Assembly: GCF_000004825.1 (NCBI RefSeq)
Contig: NW_008805065.1
Location: forward strand, 1,178,001 to 1,242,000
Length of the DNA stretch: 64,000 nucleotides
Direction: 5' to 3'
Origin: Heterostelium album PN500
Taxonomy: Eukaryota > Evosea > Eumycetozoa > Acytosteliales > Acytosteliaceae
Within the stretch, counting starts at the first letter, position 1. Each line of letters opens with the position of its first letter. A program made the position numbers and the translations under genes. Below are positions 11,775 to 23,656 of this stretch, in pieces. The notes under the pieces are model-generated. The model searched no databases, was not told where the DNA came from, and saw only the letters and a program-made list of their open reading frames with translations.

Positions 11775-12544
11775 TTTGATACAATATAACTTCAACTATC
11801 TATCTATCTATTTATTTATCTATAACCTATGTTTTAAATATATATTCATCTATCTATTATTTAATAATAAATTTATCATATTAGTTAATGATCTTTTTAA
11901 AAAAAAAATTTTTAAAAAAAGGCGCCACACCACCCAAGTTAATCTAAAAAAATAAATAAAATAAAAATAATAAATCAATTATTATTAATAAACTTACTAT
12001 ATATAAATATAATGATCGATCATTATTAATAATATCTAAAACTAGTTCAAAATGATTGTTATATCAAAAGAACAAGAACAATGAAATCTAAGGATTTTTA
12101 TTTTTTATCATTTTCCAATTCTTATTGATATCAATAAATAAACCTAAATCTTGAATCTCAAACCAAAATGACTTATTTAGGTAATTTTATATTTAAATTA
12201 AACAAGTTCAAGAACAATTATAACAGCATTTACTTGTCTTTGATTTTTTCAACAATACAAAAAAAAAAAAAAAAAAACTTGTCTTTTAATTTTTGCAATT
12301 TTTATTTTTTCTTTTGTTTTTTTGAAAAAAAAAAATAATCACTTTCGATTGTAATTGTTATTAATAATAATATTATTAATAGCTAATTACTTTAATTTTC
12401 AATTATTACTATTTATAAATTCATTAAATATCAAGATATCGCAATACTAGTAACAAAAAATAAAATAATTAGAGAAGAAGATAATAGTTGAGAAAGAAGA
12501 GATTGAAGATAAGAGAAAAATAAAGAGATAAAGAGAAATAAGAA
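11775..12544. other. Divergent promoter region mis12 / U1-70K
   Basis: Head-to-head spacer of about 770 bp, AT-rich, with poly-A runs at about 12257-12277 and 12324-12334. It contains an 18-bp perfect palindrome (12009-12026). No coding sequence seen. Confidence 0.55.
12009..12026. promoter_or_regulatory. 18-bp perfect palindrome in divergent promoter
   Basis: ATAATGATCGATCATTAT is a perfect palindrome with two ATGATC half-sites. It sits between the mis12 and U1-70K start codons, 235 bp from the former and 519 bp from the latter. Function is inferred only from symmetry and position. Confidence 0.4.
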
Positions 12545-14041
12545 ATGGCATCATTCTTACCACCTAATCTATTGTTGATGTTTGTGGCACGTCCACCTCT
12601 TGAATATATAGCACCTATACCAAAACCACAGCTACCGAACTACTCTGGTCTCGCAGCATTCAAGAGTTCATTCAGTGCGGATCCACCACCTCCACCCGCA
12701 ACCAAAATAGAATCACGTGATCAAATCAAACAGAGAAAGATCGAACAGAAAGTACAACAAAATACAGAAAAGAATTTGAAATCATTAAAACAATGTATGA
12801 ACTATCATTATTATAATTATCAATTATCAATTATTTGTTACTAATTTATTTTTATTTATTAATATTCTAAAATTTTTTATTTTTTTTTTAATTAGGGGAC
12901 CCACATTCAAATACAAAATCAACAGGTGATCCCTATAAAACACTGTTTGTCAGTAGAATCAGTTATAAGACATCAGAGTCAAAATTAAAGAATGAGTTTT
13001 CACAATATGGTCCCATTAAAAAGATAAGATTGGTCACCGATCAAGTCACTGGCAAACCAAAAGGTTATGCATTTATAGAATTTGAAAAAGAAAGAGATAT
13101 GAAAAGTAATGTTACTACCTACTACTATTATTATTATTATTATGTTTGGAATTTAACACTGAATGACTAATGTATATTTTATAATAATAATAATAATAAT
13201 AGTCGCATATAAACAAGCAGATGGTCAAAAGATAGATGATAGAAGAGTTTTGGTTGATATAGAAAGAGGTAGAGTCATAAAGAATTGGAAACCAAGAAAG
13301 TATGGTGGTGGACTTGGAAATACTAGAGCCGGTGGTGCCGACGTCAACCAGACTTTCTCGGGTAGAGAGATGTCCGAACAGAGAGAGGCTGAGAAGCGTA
13401 GAGAGGAGCAGGAGAAACTGAACCAGAGACAGCGTGGCGGATCAAGTGGCGGACCCGATAGAAACAATAGTGGCGGTAGTGGCTACAGAGATAGAAAACC
13501 ATATGACCGTCCAAGAGGATACGAAAGCGGTGGTAGACGTGACGACAATGGCGGTGGTAGACGTGATGACCGTCGTGGTGGAGATGATAGACGTGGCGGT
13601 GGTGACGATAGACGTGGTGGTGGCGACGACCGTCGTGGAGACAGCCGACGTGATGATAGAGACAGAGACAGAGACAGAGATAGAGATAGAGATAGAGGTG
13701 GTGATAGAGATAGACATAGAGGTTCTACCGGTGGCGGTGGTGACAACTACCGTTCTGGTGGCGGTGGTGGTGACAGAGACAATAGAGAAGATCGTTATCG
13801 TGGCGGTGAAAGTCATCGTGATCGTAGAGACGACAGAAGAGACGATAGAGATGGTAGCGGTAGATCATCGCGTGATGATAGAGATCACAGAAGACGTGAC
13901 GATATGAGCAACGGTGGTGGTGGTGGTGGCATGCCAATGAATATGGGTCAAGGTGGTGGTGGAATGGTTATGAGCAACGGTGGTGGTAATGGAAATATGG
14001 TTGGTGTTGGTCGTGAAAGAGAAAGAGATAGAGATTATTAA
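12545..14041 (+). CDS. snrnp70: U1 snRNP 70 kDa protein (SNRNP70)
   Basis: Exons 12545-12794, 12896-13105 and 13203-14041 give 432 aa. It binds stem-loop 1 of U1 snRNA and contacts U1-C, helping 5' splice-site recognition in the nucleus. The N-terminal U1-70K segment ([14 protein letters not shown], near residues 15-28) is followed by an RRM at about 97-172 with RNP2 (LFVSRI) and RNP1 (KGYAFIEF). Next come the family-specific [19 protein letters not shown] and a low-complexity tail of Gly/Asp/Arg repeats, with RD dipeptides as targets for SR kinases or cyclophilins. The first intron falls just before the conserved WDPH. The RRM is interrupted by intron 2, and the spliced junction ([14 protein letters not shown]) matches the family. 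Confidence 0.95.
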
Positions 14042-14906
14042 GCTAAATCAAAATAATAGCAACAACAACAACAACAACAACAACAATAGTATAATAAGTA
14101 ATTGCAATATTCAATAGTCAAGTAGAGGTACGTAACCAACTGGTGAGTGTTCCCCATTCCATTACAACAAACAAACAAACCAAACAAACAAACAACTGTA
14201 TTTAATCATAAAACAACCAATTTTTGTCGCACTACATCAACATCATTTTCTAAGGTATGAGGACAACAAACAAACAAACAAACAAACTAAACATTAAGGT
14301 AAGGTGTCATTATTATTATTTTAACAAACTACCCAAAAAGATCCTTTGTTGTGAAAAGGTAAACTTTGTAGGTATAAGACAATTAAGTATAAGTTATTAA
14401 TGTGATTATTATTGCTATTTACTATATTATTATTATTTATATAATAATCATATTCAAAATTAAAAATCAACCAATCAAAGCAGATCCCAGGTAACAACTC
14501 TTAAAACAAAAACTATAACTATAGTAGTTTTGTAAACTCTTTTTTCAAAATACCTAATCTATGATATTTCTTTCTTTTTAATCTATTCATACGATTATTA
14601 TTATTATTATTATATTTTTTTTGGTCTTTTGGAAATAAATAAATCAGGTTGGTATAAAGTATAAAATTAAAAAAAAAAAAAAAAAAAAAAGTGTAAAGTA
14701 TAAATATATAATATATGTATATATTATATTAAAATGATTGATTTTACGGTATGGTATTATGATTGTAAGTAAGTGTATTATTTATTTATTTATTTAAAAA
14801 CTAAAACAGCGCATTGTGAGTGTCTATAGATTATATTAAGGTAATAGAATATATATATATATTTTGTTGATTAGTTTATTTTTTGTTTTACAATTTATTT
14901 TCTTAC
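14042..14906. other. Convergent spacer U1-70K / USP
   Basis: About 865 bp between two 3' ends. It carries CAA and CAAA microsatellites (about 14057-14087, 14167-14195, 14265-14286) in the likely U1-70K 3' UTR, and a run of more than 20 A near 14669. No gene seen. Confidence 0.6.
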
Positions 14907-15562
14907 TTACTTTATTACATATTCATAAACATCGGAATGACCATCAAAGATTCTGTGAAGTCTTCTTTTGTGTTCATCATCATGACCAATAATAATCATA
15001 TCGACATTGTTCTTCTCTGCAACTTCACATATTGTTTGTTTTAAATTATGTGTTGTCTCCAATACAATAGCTTCAAATGGAATCTGAATATATGTTTCGT
15101 TTATATAGTTTGTAAATTAGGGTGAGTTTAAACAATTTTAAGAATATAAAGTTTTGTTTTTAACCTACTTTATATGCTTCTAAATCCTTAACGAATTCCT
15201 CTACACCTTTGATACTAATCTCTTTTCTCTCGCTTAAATATGGGTCCAGTTTCTAAGTTTTTTTATGAATAAGAATCAATATGTTAGTTTTGTTAAAGGT
15301 TTGTTATAATAAGGTAGGGTAGTTACTTCAATTTTCATTTTATCGACTATATTCAAAAGATATATATGGGTATTTCTAAGCTCATCTGCCATAGCTTGAG
15401 AGTGAGCCCTTTTATTATGAAACAAATCGTTTTTGATATCAGATGTTGTAAGAGTGGATATCCATTTATATGGTTTTTTTTTATCATAAATTTTACTTAC
15501 CAACTGTATGCCCTGTAGCTAACTTCTGAACCATCAAGACAGACTAAATATTTATATACCAT
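14907..15562 (-). CDS. Universal stress protein (UspA) domain protein
   Basis: Exons 15562-15501, 15408-15327, 15252-15169 and 15083-14907 give 134 aa, the usual single-domain USP length. The protein opens with the first USP strand (YKYLVCLDGSEVSYRAYSWA) and has a second strand after the helix (HIYLLNIVD). It ends with a DMIIIGHDDEHKRRLHRIF segment. In ATP-binding members this last region carries a GxxG-9x-G(S/T) loop, but here it reads GHDDEHKRR..., so nucleotide binding is doubtful. All splice junctions keep frame. The stop TAA overlaps a GTAAGT-like string, so a further short 3' exon cannot be excluded. Confidence 0.75.
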
Positions 15563-16312
15563 TTTATTTATTATTACTATTTACAAAATATTAAAATCTT
15601 TTAGCCAAATTATCTTTTTTTATATTATTAATTAAAACGTTAAACAATTATTATTATTATTTTAAAAAATTAAAAAATAAAATATCTTTCTTTGTTTTAA
15701 AATAATTTTATTATATATTCAAATAAAATAACTATTATTTTGAATTTACAATAGTGTTGAGAATGTAGTAACTCATAATGTTGAAAATCTGATAATTTTT
15801 TTATTTTGCCAAATATGGTTATTTTGTTAGTTCCTTTGACACCCCACACCACAACACCATATGGTTTTTTTATTCAAGATTGTAAAACAATTAATTGTGA
15901 ATAATAATAGACTTTAAGACAATTAATATTATCGTGAAATGATTATTTAATTAAAATAATATAAAATAGAATATCAAATCTTGATTAGTTTTATCATTTT
16001 TCATATAAAAAAAAACAAGTAACAAGATTTTGAGACATATCATAAATACATAGATTTGTTAAAAGAATGTGACATGTTTTGGTGTTATGCTAAGTCAAAT
16101 ATAGATTCTAGAATATCGTATTGAATTATATTGTTTTGTTTTTTATATACAGTTAAGATAAGACCTTTGTTTTATAGCCTTAATTAAACATTATTAATAC
16201 TACTTCTAAGTTATTATTATTGTTGTTGTTGTTGCTGTTGTCTTCTTTAATGACTCATCACTATATTTATCTTCTATTCACTACTGATCTAAATAAACAA
16301 ATAAAAGATAGT
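15563..16312. other. Intergenic: USP promoter, COPZ 3' flank
   Basis: 750 bp of AT-rich DNA between two minus-strand genes. No open frame, RNA gene or repeat beyond simple A/T and GTT runs was seen. Confidence 0.55.
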
Positions 16313-17077
16313 CTATCTTCCCTTTGTGAAATATGAAAATCTCTCTTTTGCCATTTCGATTGCATTGTTAAGGTCGGTAGCACCTTGATCTGCCAGTGGG
16401 GTTCTTGCTACAATAGTTTCTTCATCAACTTCAAAAACGATACTAATGATACGATAGTAGTAATAGGTTAGTAAGTTGGTTGTCAACGACATGTAGTAGT
16501 TGTTTGATCAAATGAACTAATGATATCATACCCATCACTTATAATCTCATCTAGATACAGTCTTAGCACCCAATAATTATCTAAAATACCTTTCTTTGTG
16601 ATGACCGATGAGTCTTCGGTGGCACAGATTCTTCTCATCAGACTCGTGAGTACATTGAAGACATCTAGCAACACCAATTCATTTACATTCTTGTATCCGA
16701 CAATGAAGAGTTCCAACTCTCCTGTTTTACCACCGACCACAATAAACTGATCGATAATTTCTAATTCACCTATTATTATTATTATTATTATCATTATTAT
16801 TATTATTATAATTTGATAGATATAAACAAACAACATTATTTAATAAATAAATATCCATTTGAAAGAGATACCAATCAATGATTATAAGTGTGATACTCAT
16901 TTACATACTATTTGTAATTTTATTCTTTTCATGTACTTTTGATTCAAATGCTCTTCTATCCTTTTCAGTTTTGAACTCCTCTATATTCTGATCGTAGAAT
17001 GCACTATGTATTCTCTTTCCATTACTATCTAACAAGACCAACGCTTTAATTTGACAAATTAAATCTAAATCGTTCAT
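16313..17077 (-). CDS. copZ: Coatomer subunit zeta (COPI)
   Basis: Exons 17077-16909, 16769-16532 and 16442-16313 give 178 aa, matching the family length (about 177 aa). Zeta-COP is a small longin-fold subunit pairing with gamma-COP in the F-subcomplex of the COPI coat on Golgi membranes. Family blocks: IKALVLLDSNGKRI (N-terminal strand), FIVVGGKTGELELFIVG, NELVLLDVFNVLTSLM and the end DEIISDGIVFEVD, which is created by splicing exons 2 and 3. The stop is TAG. The ARF1 gene, which recruits this coat, is also in the window but 24 kb away; no functional clustering is implied. Confidence 0.95.
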
Positions 17078-20000
17078 TTTCTTTTCTTTTCTTTTCTTTT
17101 TGATCTATTTATTTTTATCTGTTTTACTCTATTAATAATAAAGTTAATCAAATTTTAAATTGAAAAAAAAATGAAGATCATTTTAATTTTAATTAAATTG
17201 TTGAAACTGAACACATATTTTTACTGACTCAGCAAAAAACACACAATATTTTTTAACAGACTTTTAATTATAACAAAAAGGAATTGAAACCAAAACAATA
17301 AAGAAAAATTATTATTTATTTATTTTTTTATAAAAATTCATTCTCAAATAAATAATATTTAATAATTATCATAAATTGATCGTTAAAACCAATAAAACAT
17401 TCTTTCAACAACAAGGAATTAGATATGAAACTATTTTTTGAATGACAGAAAAATTGTGAAAAACAGCCACAACCACTATCATTGAAAAACATTTACATAT
17501 TTCGAATACAATTCTTTATATTGAATTTTAAAATAGACAATTGATTAAACTTCTAAATTTACAATTATTTTTCTCCTTGAAATTTATATTTCAAAAAAAA
17601 TCTTAAAATTACACGTGTAAAATTAAAAATATTAAACAATTTAATTCATTTAAAAGAATTTGGTATTTGTAACCTATCAGTTATTGAATAGATTTTTTTT
17701 TTTTTTTTTCTATATTTGTTTTTTCTAAAATCATCATATATTTGATTTTTTTCTAAATTAAAAAAAACTTTTATAAAAATTAAAAAAAATTCTATAAAAG
17801 GTATTAGAAAATCTTTGGACCAATACCATATTCCCACCTTAATATCTTTAGATAATTAGAAAAAAACTAATCTAATTGGACCATTACCAGATATAAATCC
17901 ACGAAAAGCGTTGGCTTATTTTTTTTATTTATTTTTTTGTTTTTCTTTTTAAAACAATTTTTGAAATTGATTGTCGTTGGCATGATGTACTATATAAATT
18001 ATTAATAACTTTATTAAACAAGAATTCCTCAAATAGAAACTTTTTCAAATGTTAAAAATCAAAAAACAAAAAAAAAAACAAAGCAATTGGTGGTCTTTTG
18101 AAAAGTACTGGGTTCCCAACAGATTATTGGTGAAATGCAACAGTTGTTGTGAAGGTACAGATGTCATTCATTTCTGTGGAGTGAAAAAAGTACTACAATA
18201 TCTTGGCAAGGCAATAAACTTTTTTGGATAGAAAAAAAAAACAAAAAAAAAACACATACTTTCTACTGTTTTTATAATTGCTTTTTTTAGTCACCTAAAT
18301 GATAGAGGTAGTTATACAGTGTGTTTTTTGTTTCTAATGAGTAAGAGACTGTTAAAGCCAATTGCCTTTTTCTAGAGGTAGTGTGTTTATGATGATACGG
18401 TAAAGGTATTGGAGGATTGCATCTACCTTTGTCCACTGTCCAAGATAATCAATGAGGTTGGAGTTACTTTTCTATACCAAAGCACTATATTCATATATAT
18501 TTTCGGTCTAACTTACAAAGTGGAACTATTTAATTTTGTATTTTTTTTTTTGTTTGAAAGATTGTTTTTAATTTCTTACAAAAGAAGATCTTAAGTTCAC
18601 CAACAATCAAAGATTAAATTCACACAACCTATGTATTTTGTTATATTTCTTTACCTCTATATGCTATATATATTTATGATTTTGAACAAACTATCATCTC
18701 TATTCAAATAAAATGTAATTCCTGTATAAAAGCTATATCTTATTTTTTTTTTTTTAAAAAGGTAAATATATTGGAAGAAATTGCTTTTCTAATATCTTTT
18801 TTTTTTAAAAGATTAAAAACGCCCCTTTTAAAAAAAAGATATGTATTTTCAAAACCTTAATGGTTAATTGAACCAATTTTTGATGAAAAAAAAAAACCAA
18901 ACCTATGTGGACACGGTATAGTTACACTTCTTTGTTTTTCTTTCCATTTTGCAACAAGCAATGCATTCCATTTTGCTTATTCAAAGAGATTTTTTGATGG
19001 ATCAATCAACCGACATTTTACTTTACCGTCAAAAAAAAAAAAAAAAAAAAAAAAAAGGGAAAAAAACAGTGTTTGCAAAAAAAAAAAAAAAAAATCTGAA
19101 AACACTCATCACCCCATTTATTTTTATTTAATTTTTTAAAATTTAACCCGCTCTAATTCTGAATATCAGAAGAATGGTCTTTTTGTTTTTTTTTTTGATT
19201 TTTGTTTTTTATAAATCAACCTTGCACCACATTTTCACCGACTCCTCACAATCAATCACAAACTAACAGTTTGCAAGAAAACACGCCCACTTTCAATCAC
19301 ATTACCAACAACTAATAATAAATTTATTTATTTAAATCTATATTCATTTCATCCTTTAAACAAACAATTTTCTATTCTTTTACTTATTTCCAAATCAATC
19401 AACATTAGTTTAACAAAATCAACAAAGTTTATGAATATAGAATATTTTATAAAAAAAACAAAAAAATAAAAGTCTCTTTTAATTAGGTGACTAAAATTCA
19501 GTAGATTATTAGTGTGGACGTAGCAAACTGATCAACCAGATTCTCCATTAACTCTAGAGTAAAACAAAAAAAAAAGTATTTACAACATCCTATTTATTAA
19601 TCTATTTATAATTATAAATAATGATTGTGCGATATATTTCCAATTGCTAAATCTTTATTAGAGGAATATAAAAAAAAAACCGAGTAGTGTAAAATTGGAA
19701 GGTAGAAACCATTTATTTGGAAAAGTAGATTAGTATATTTTAAACTGGGAAATGACATTAAATTAATCTCTATGAGTAATATTCATTGCAAATTTAGATT
19801 ATTTGATTCAAAACATTTTCACACACACAATTGTTTAATAATAATAATATGTTTGACCCATTGTTAAAATAAAAACTGTTATTGTTAATTTTTAACCTGT
19901 CAACAAGTAAAATCTCAAAAAAAGTTTAATTTTTTTTTGTGTTTAAGTGAAGCCATCTCAATTTCTATTTTTATTAAATCAAAACTTTCACCCCACAACC

Positions 20001-22192
20001 AACAAATATCAAAAAAAAATGATCAAAAAAAATAAATAAAAAAAATTAGTTATAAAGAGAAAGAGGGAAATCTATTTAACTGTTGTTCATCATTTTTATT
20101 TTTATTTATTTTTTTCATCTTCAAAATCAATTCATCCAATCAACCTATTTATAACTTAATTAGTAAATACCACACCTAATCAATAAAATCGATTTTATAT
20201 TTTTATAAAAAAAAAAATATTTATATTAAAATTAAAATTTTTAATATATATATTTTGCCTGAATAACAAACACCATTCAGTGTTCAATCAGTGATCAATA
20301 ACTCACCCGCCAAAACAAATATATTTTTTATTCACAATAACAACATTGTTATTGTTATTTAAATAGCAATAAGCAATTCTCAAATTTTGTCATAATAATG
20401 TGATTACTATAAATATCAACAGTACTGCTTATTCACACTATCAACGGCAATCAAATTGTATTTAGTCGTACTACCTACTACCTACTACTCTACGTAAGGC
20501 CAATATAATATATATCATAAATTTTTAATGTCGATTAGAGTGACAGCCATTTGTGAAGGTAGAACACCATTGTGAAAGATTTATATTTGTTTGCTCTGGC
20601 AATTAGTGGTGGTGGTGTGGAGTGGTAATTATATTAAGCATAGTCATACATTCTATTGGCGAACATCATCACTTCATCACTTCATCATCACAACATATAA
20701 AGTAATAGAGTAGTGTTACATTTAGGATAGTGAATTTTGATAGTTAGATGATTCGGAAACATCCTATTAAATCAATACATAGTGGTACCTTCAGCATCAA
20801 TAGTTTCGCTCCCACAATACCACACCATCAGTAACCAATCAAAACAATCTTGACCAAAATCCACACCACCACATCATCAAATTGTCTATACAGATATGTA
20901 TATCTTTTTATAATTGGTGCATATGTAATAACAATTTCCAATATTGATATAACATGAATCAATCAAAAAATCAAGTTTGTGTGTGATTTAGTGTGAAGTT
21001 GAATTTAAAATGAATGATATTGTTATATCTTATCTCATGAACATTACCAATGTATGCAAATATTTATATACAGCAACAGGTACTTCACTCCATAAACCAA
21101 CACCTCTTAGCAATTAAGAGACACCAACAACAATTAACATCACATTTAACAATTGTTGTTATTTAAAATATAATAAAAAAAAAAAAAGAGTGATTCAGTG
21201 ATGAATGTGGAGTGAGTGTATAAGATTTATAATATAATAACAATAATCAAGACACATAATACAACAATAACAACACAACAACAATATTAATAATTGTTTA
21301 TTTAAATTCACTCAAACACTTTTCACCACTTATTTGTTTTTGAAAACTTCCAATCACTAACTGAGTAGTGTGAGCAAAACGATCACACAAATACACTTTG
21401 GTGTTTAAATAAAACTTTTTGTTTTTGTTGATGTTGTGCTATTGTTGTTATTATTTGTTTTTGTTTAGTTGTTGATGATCGCACTACTAGTAGCAGTTTA
21501 GTTGTGATAATAGAGCTAGTACTATAACCAGAAATTGAATGTTTGTTAGTTTGTAGGTTTTTTAACTTTTTTTTAAAAAAAAAAACCAATATTAAATTTT
21601 TTATTTCTTCAACTATTATATTTATATTATTTTATTTATTTATTTATTATTACTACCTACAACTATTCTGTTATAACTGTTACTCAAAAATATAATCATT
21701 TAAGATCACAATAATCCATTTTATTTTGGCTGTTAATTTTTGTACTACTTTTTTTTTTTTTGTTTGTTTTTCAGTCAAACATCATTTATCAATTTCATTA
21801 TTATCCTCTTGAAGTTGTTTCTGTTTATTAAAACTCAACTTCTCTTTTACTTTCTTTTCCAAAATAAATTATTAATATTAATATTCATTTATTCTTAAAG
21901 GAAACAGAGTCTGCAAATAATTATTTTAACAACAAAAAAAACAGCACATCAAATCGCAACCATCAAATAGCTCGGCACCCAACAAAAATCCCTCCCCTTG
22001 ATATACTTAATCAAATTTCCAAACATACAGTTTTATTCAATTAAATAGTGTATTTTATAATATTGTAAAGTAAAGGCATCGAATTTTGTCTATTTTTTTC
22101 CCCACAAACTATAAATAATAATAATACATTGTAATAATATAATACCAAAAAGGTTTTTGAAATAATAATAACAATATAATCCAATAACAAAT
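17078..22192. other. 5.1-kb gene-poor intergenic region
   Basis: This is the longest spacer in the window, between the starts of COPZ (-) and the SCP phosphatase (+). Most is AT-rich with homopolymers, including A26 at 19031-19056. A less AT-rich patch at 18085-18235 and a second at 18300-18480 have short open frames (60-61 codons) with no recognised relatives. A near-perfect 18-20 bp hairpin lies at 18792-18842. CA/TG-rich blocks occur from about 20400 to 21400, as in large dictyostelid developmental promoters. I found no tRNA, snRNA or class I RNA signature by eye. Confidence 0.5.
18792..18842. repeat. AT-rich inverted repeat (hairpin)
   Basis: Left arm 18792-18811 and right arm 18825-18842 are reverse complements except for a 2-base length difference in a T run. 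The loop is about 13 bases and contains GCCCC. The sequence could form a cruciform or an RNA hairpin. No flanking element was recognised. Confidence 0.55.
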
Positions 22193-23109
22193 ATGGCATC
22201 ACCAATTACACAAGTACATAACCCAGCAGATCAAAATCATAGTATAAATAATTATCCACAAAAATCAAAAAGTAAGAGCTGTAAACAAAAAAAAAAAAAA
22301 AGATAAAAGATAATTCGATATTAACTTATCACCAATTATTATTAAATTTCTTTTAGAAGATGCAACTAAATCCAAGAGAAAGAAAATATTCAAAGCACTT
22401 TTTTGTTGTTTTAGTGAACAGAGATTAGTATCAAAGCAAGAACTCACAAATGTACCAACATCAGACTCTCTGATGAAGCCAATGTCACCGAATCTTTTGG
22501 GCAAAAAGACATTGGTGTTGGATCTCGACGAAACACTTGTACATTCTAGTTTTAAACCGGTGGCCAAAGCAGACTTTATTGTGCCCGTTGAAATCGAAGG
22601 CCAACTGCACCAAGTCTATGTGTCTAAGCGTCCACACGTCGACGAGTTCATGCAAGCAATCTCACAAAAGTTTGAAATCGTTGTATTTACAGCGTCTCTA
22701 GCTAAATATGCCGATCCAGTACTCGATCTGCTGGATCCAAATCGTTTTGTACATCATCGTTTATTCCGTGAGGCCTGTCACCACCACAAAGGAAACTTTG
22801 TCAAGGATCTCTCTCGATTGGGACGTGACTTGAAAACAACAATCATCATCGATAACTCGCCAACCTCTTATTTATTCCATCCAGAGAATGCCATCCCAAT
22901 CGACAGTTGGTTTGATAATGAAAACGATATAGAATTACTCGATGTATTGCCACTTTTAGATAGTTTGACTCAAGTTGATGATGTAAGAACTTGTTTAGAT
23001 GAAAATAAGTAAGTTATTATTATAAAAAAAAAAAAAAATAATTATAAAAAAAAAAAAACATAAATTAATTTTAAATTCTTTTAAAAAAAATAGGGGATTG
23101 GAATGGTGA
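22193..23109 (+). CDS. SCP/CTDSP-type HAD phosphatase
   Basis: Exons 22193-22271, 22357-23008 and 23094-23109 give 248 aa. It is an FCP1-homology HAD phosphatase with the catalytic DLDETLVHS motif (D82 nucleophile, D84 acid/base). It continues with [28 protein letters not shown] and [20 protein letters not shown], the order seen in small CTD phosphatases (CTDSP1-3), which dephosphorylate Ser5 of the RNA polymerase II tail. There is no transmembrane segment, which argues against a Dullard/CTDNEP1 role. [12 protein letters not shown] stretch near residues 33-43 could be a lipidated membrane patch, as in human CTDSP proteins. The last exon encodes only KGLEW and a TGA stop, and this tail matches the conserved GLEW-type end. 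Confidence 0.92.
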
Positions 23110-23656
23110 AATTTTGAAGTCAAGGTCTCGATAAGACTCTTTTAATTTATTTATTTAGGTTAAATACAATACAAAACTAAATTAAATTAAATATACTTTT
23201 AAATAACAAAAAAACATAACAAAAAAAAATAATTTTGTATAATTTAATTTAGATTAGTTTAATGGAATCAACAATTAGAATTAAACAACTCGAATCACCT
23301 AATTCCACTACCACTACTTCTCTAAATCTATTTAAATAGAGTAAATCTCAATAGATCATTACTCTCAACCGAATTCCCAATAATCTTCAATATTCCAAAC
23401 TTATACACTTTAAATTTATTTATTTTAAATAATAATAATATAATATAATTATATTTTTTTTTAAAAAGAACAATTTTTTTATTTTTTTTATTTTTTAACA
23501 CAAAGATTGAATTAACTTGATTAAAATGTAATTTTTGAATATAAAATGAATGATTATCTAAAACTGATTGATTGAATATAAAATGAATGATGAGTTTAAT
23601 CACCATTGAATGATTGTTCATAAATGAAACTTGGTTTCTGTTGAATAGAGAACTGG
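23110..23656. other. Convergent spacer
   Basis: About 550 bp between the 3' ends of the SCP phosphatase and the 440-aa orphan. It is AT-rich with several AATAAA-like signals, and nothing else was seen. Confidence 0.55.

Noticed and set aside
13225-13937. Several long frames on both strands within U1-70K
   Set aside because: They are shadows of the Gly/Asp/Arg repeats; only the RRM-containing frame is conserved.
17646-17837. Minus-strand 63-codon frame
   Set aside because: Phe/Ile/Lys-only composition typical of random AT-rich DNA; no motif or start context.
18949-19131. Plus-strand 60-codon frame
   Set aside because: Runs through A26 and other poly-A tracts, giving poly-lysine; not a gene.
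19985-20100. CCCACAA string resembling the DUSE element of dictyostelid small RNA genes
   Set aside because: No recognisable RNA (class I stem, snRNA or snoRNA boxes) begins about 60 bp downstream; the match is likely chance.
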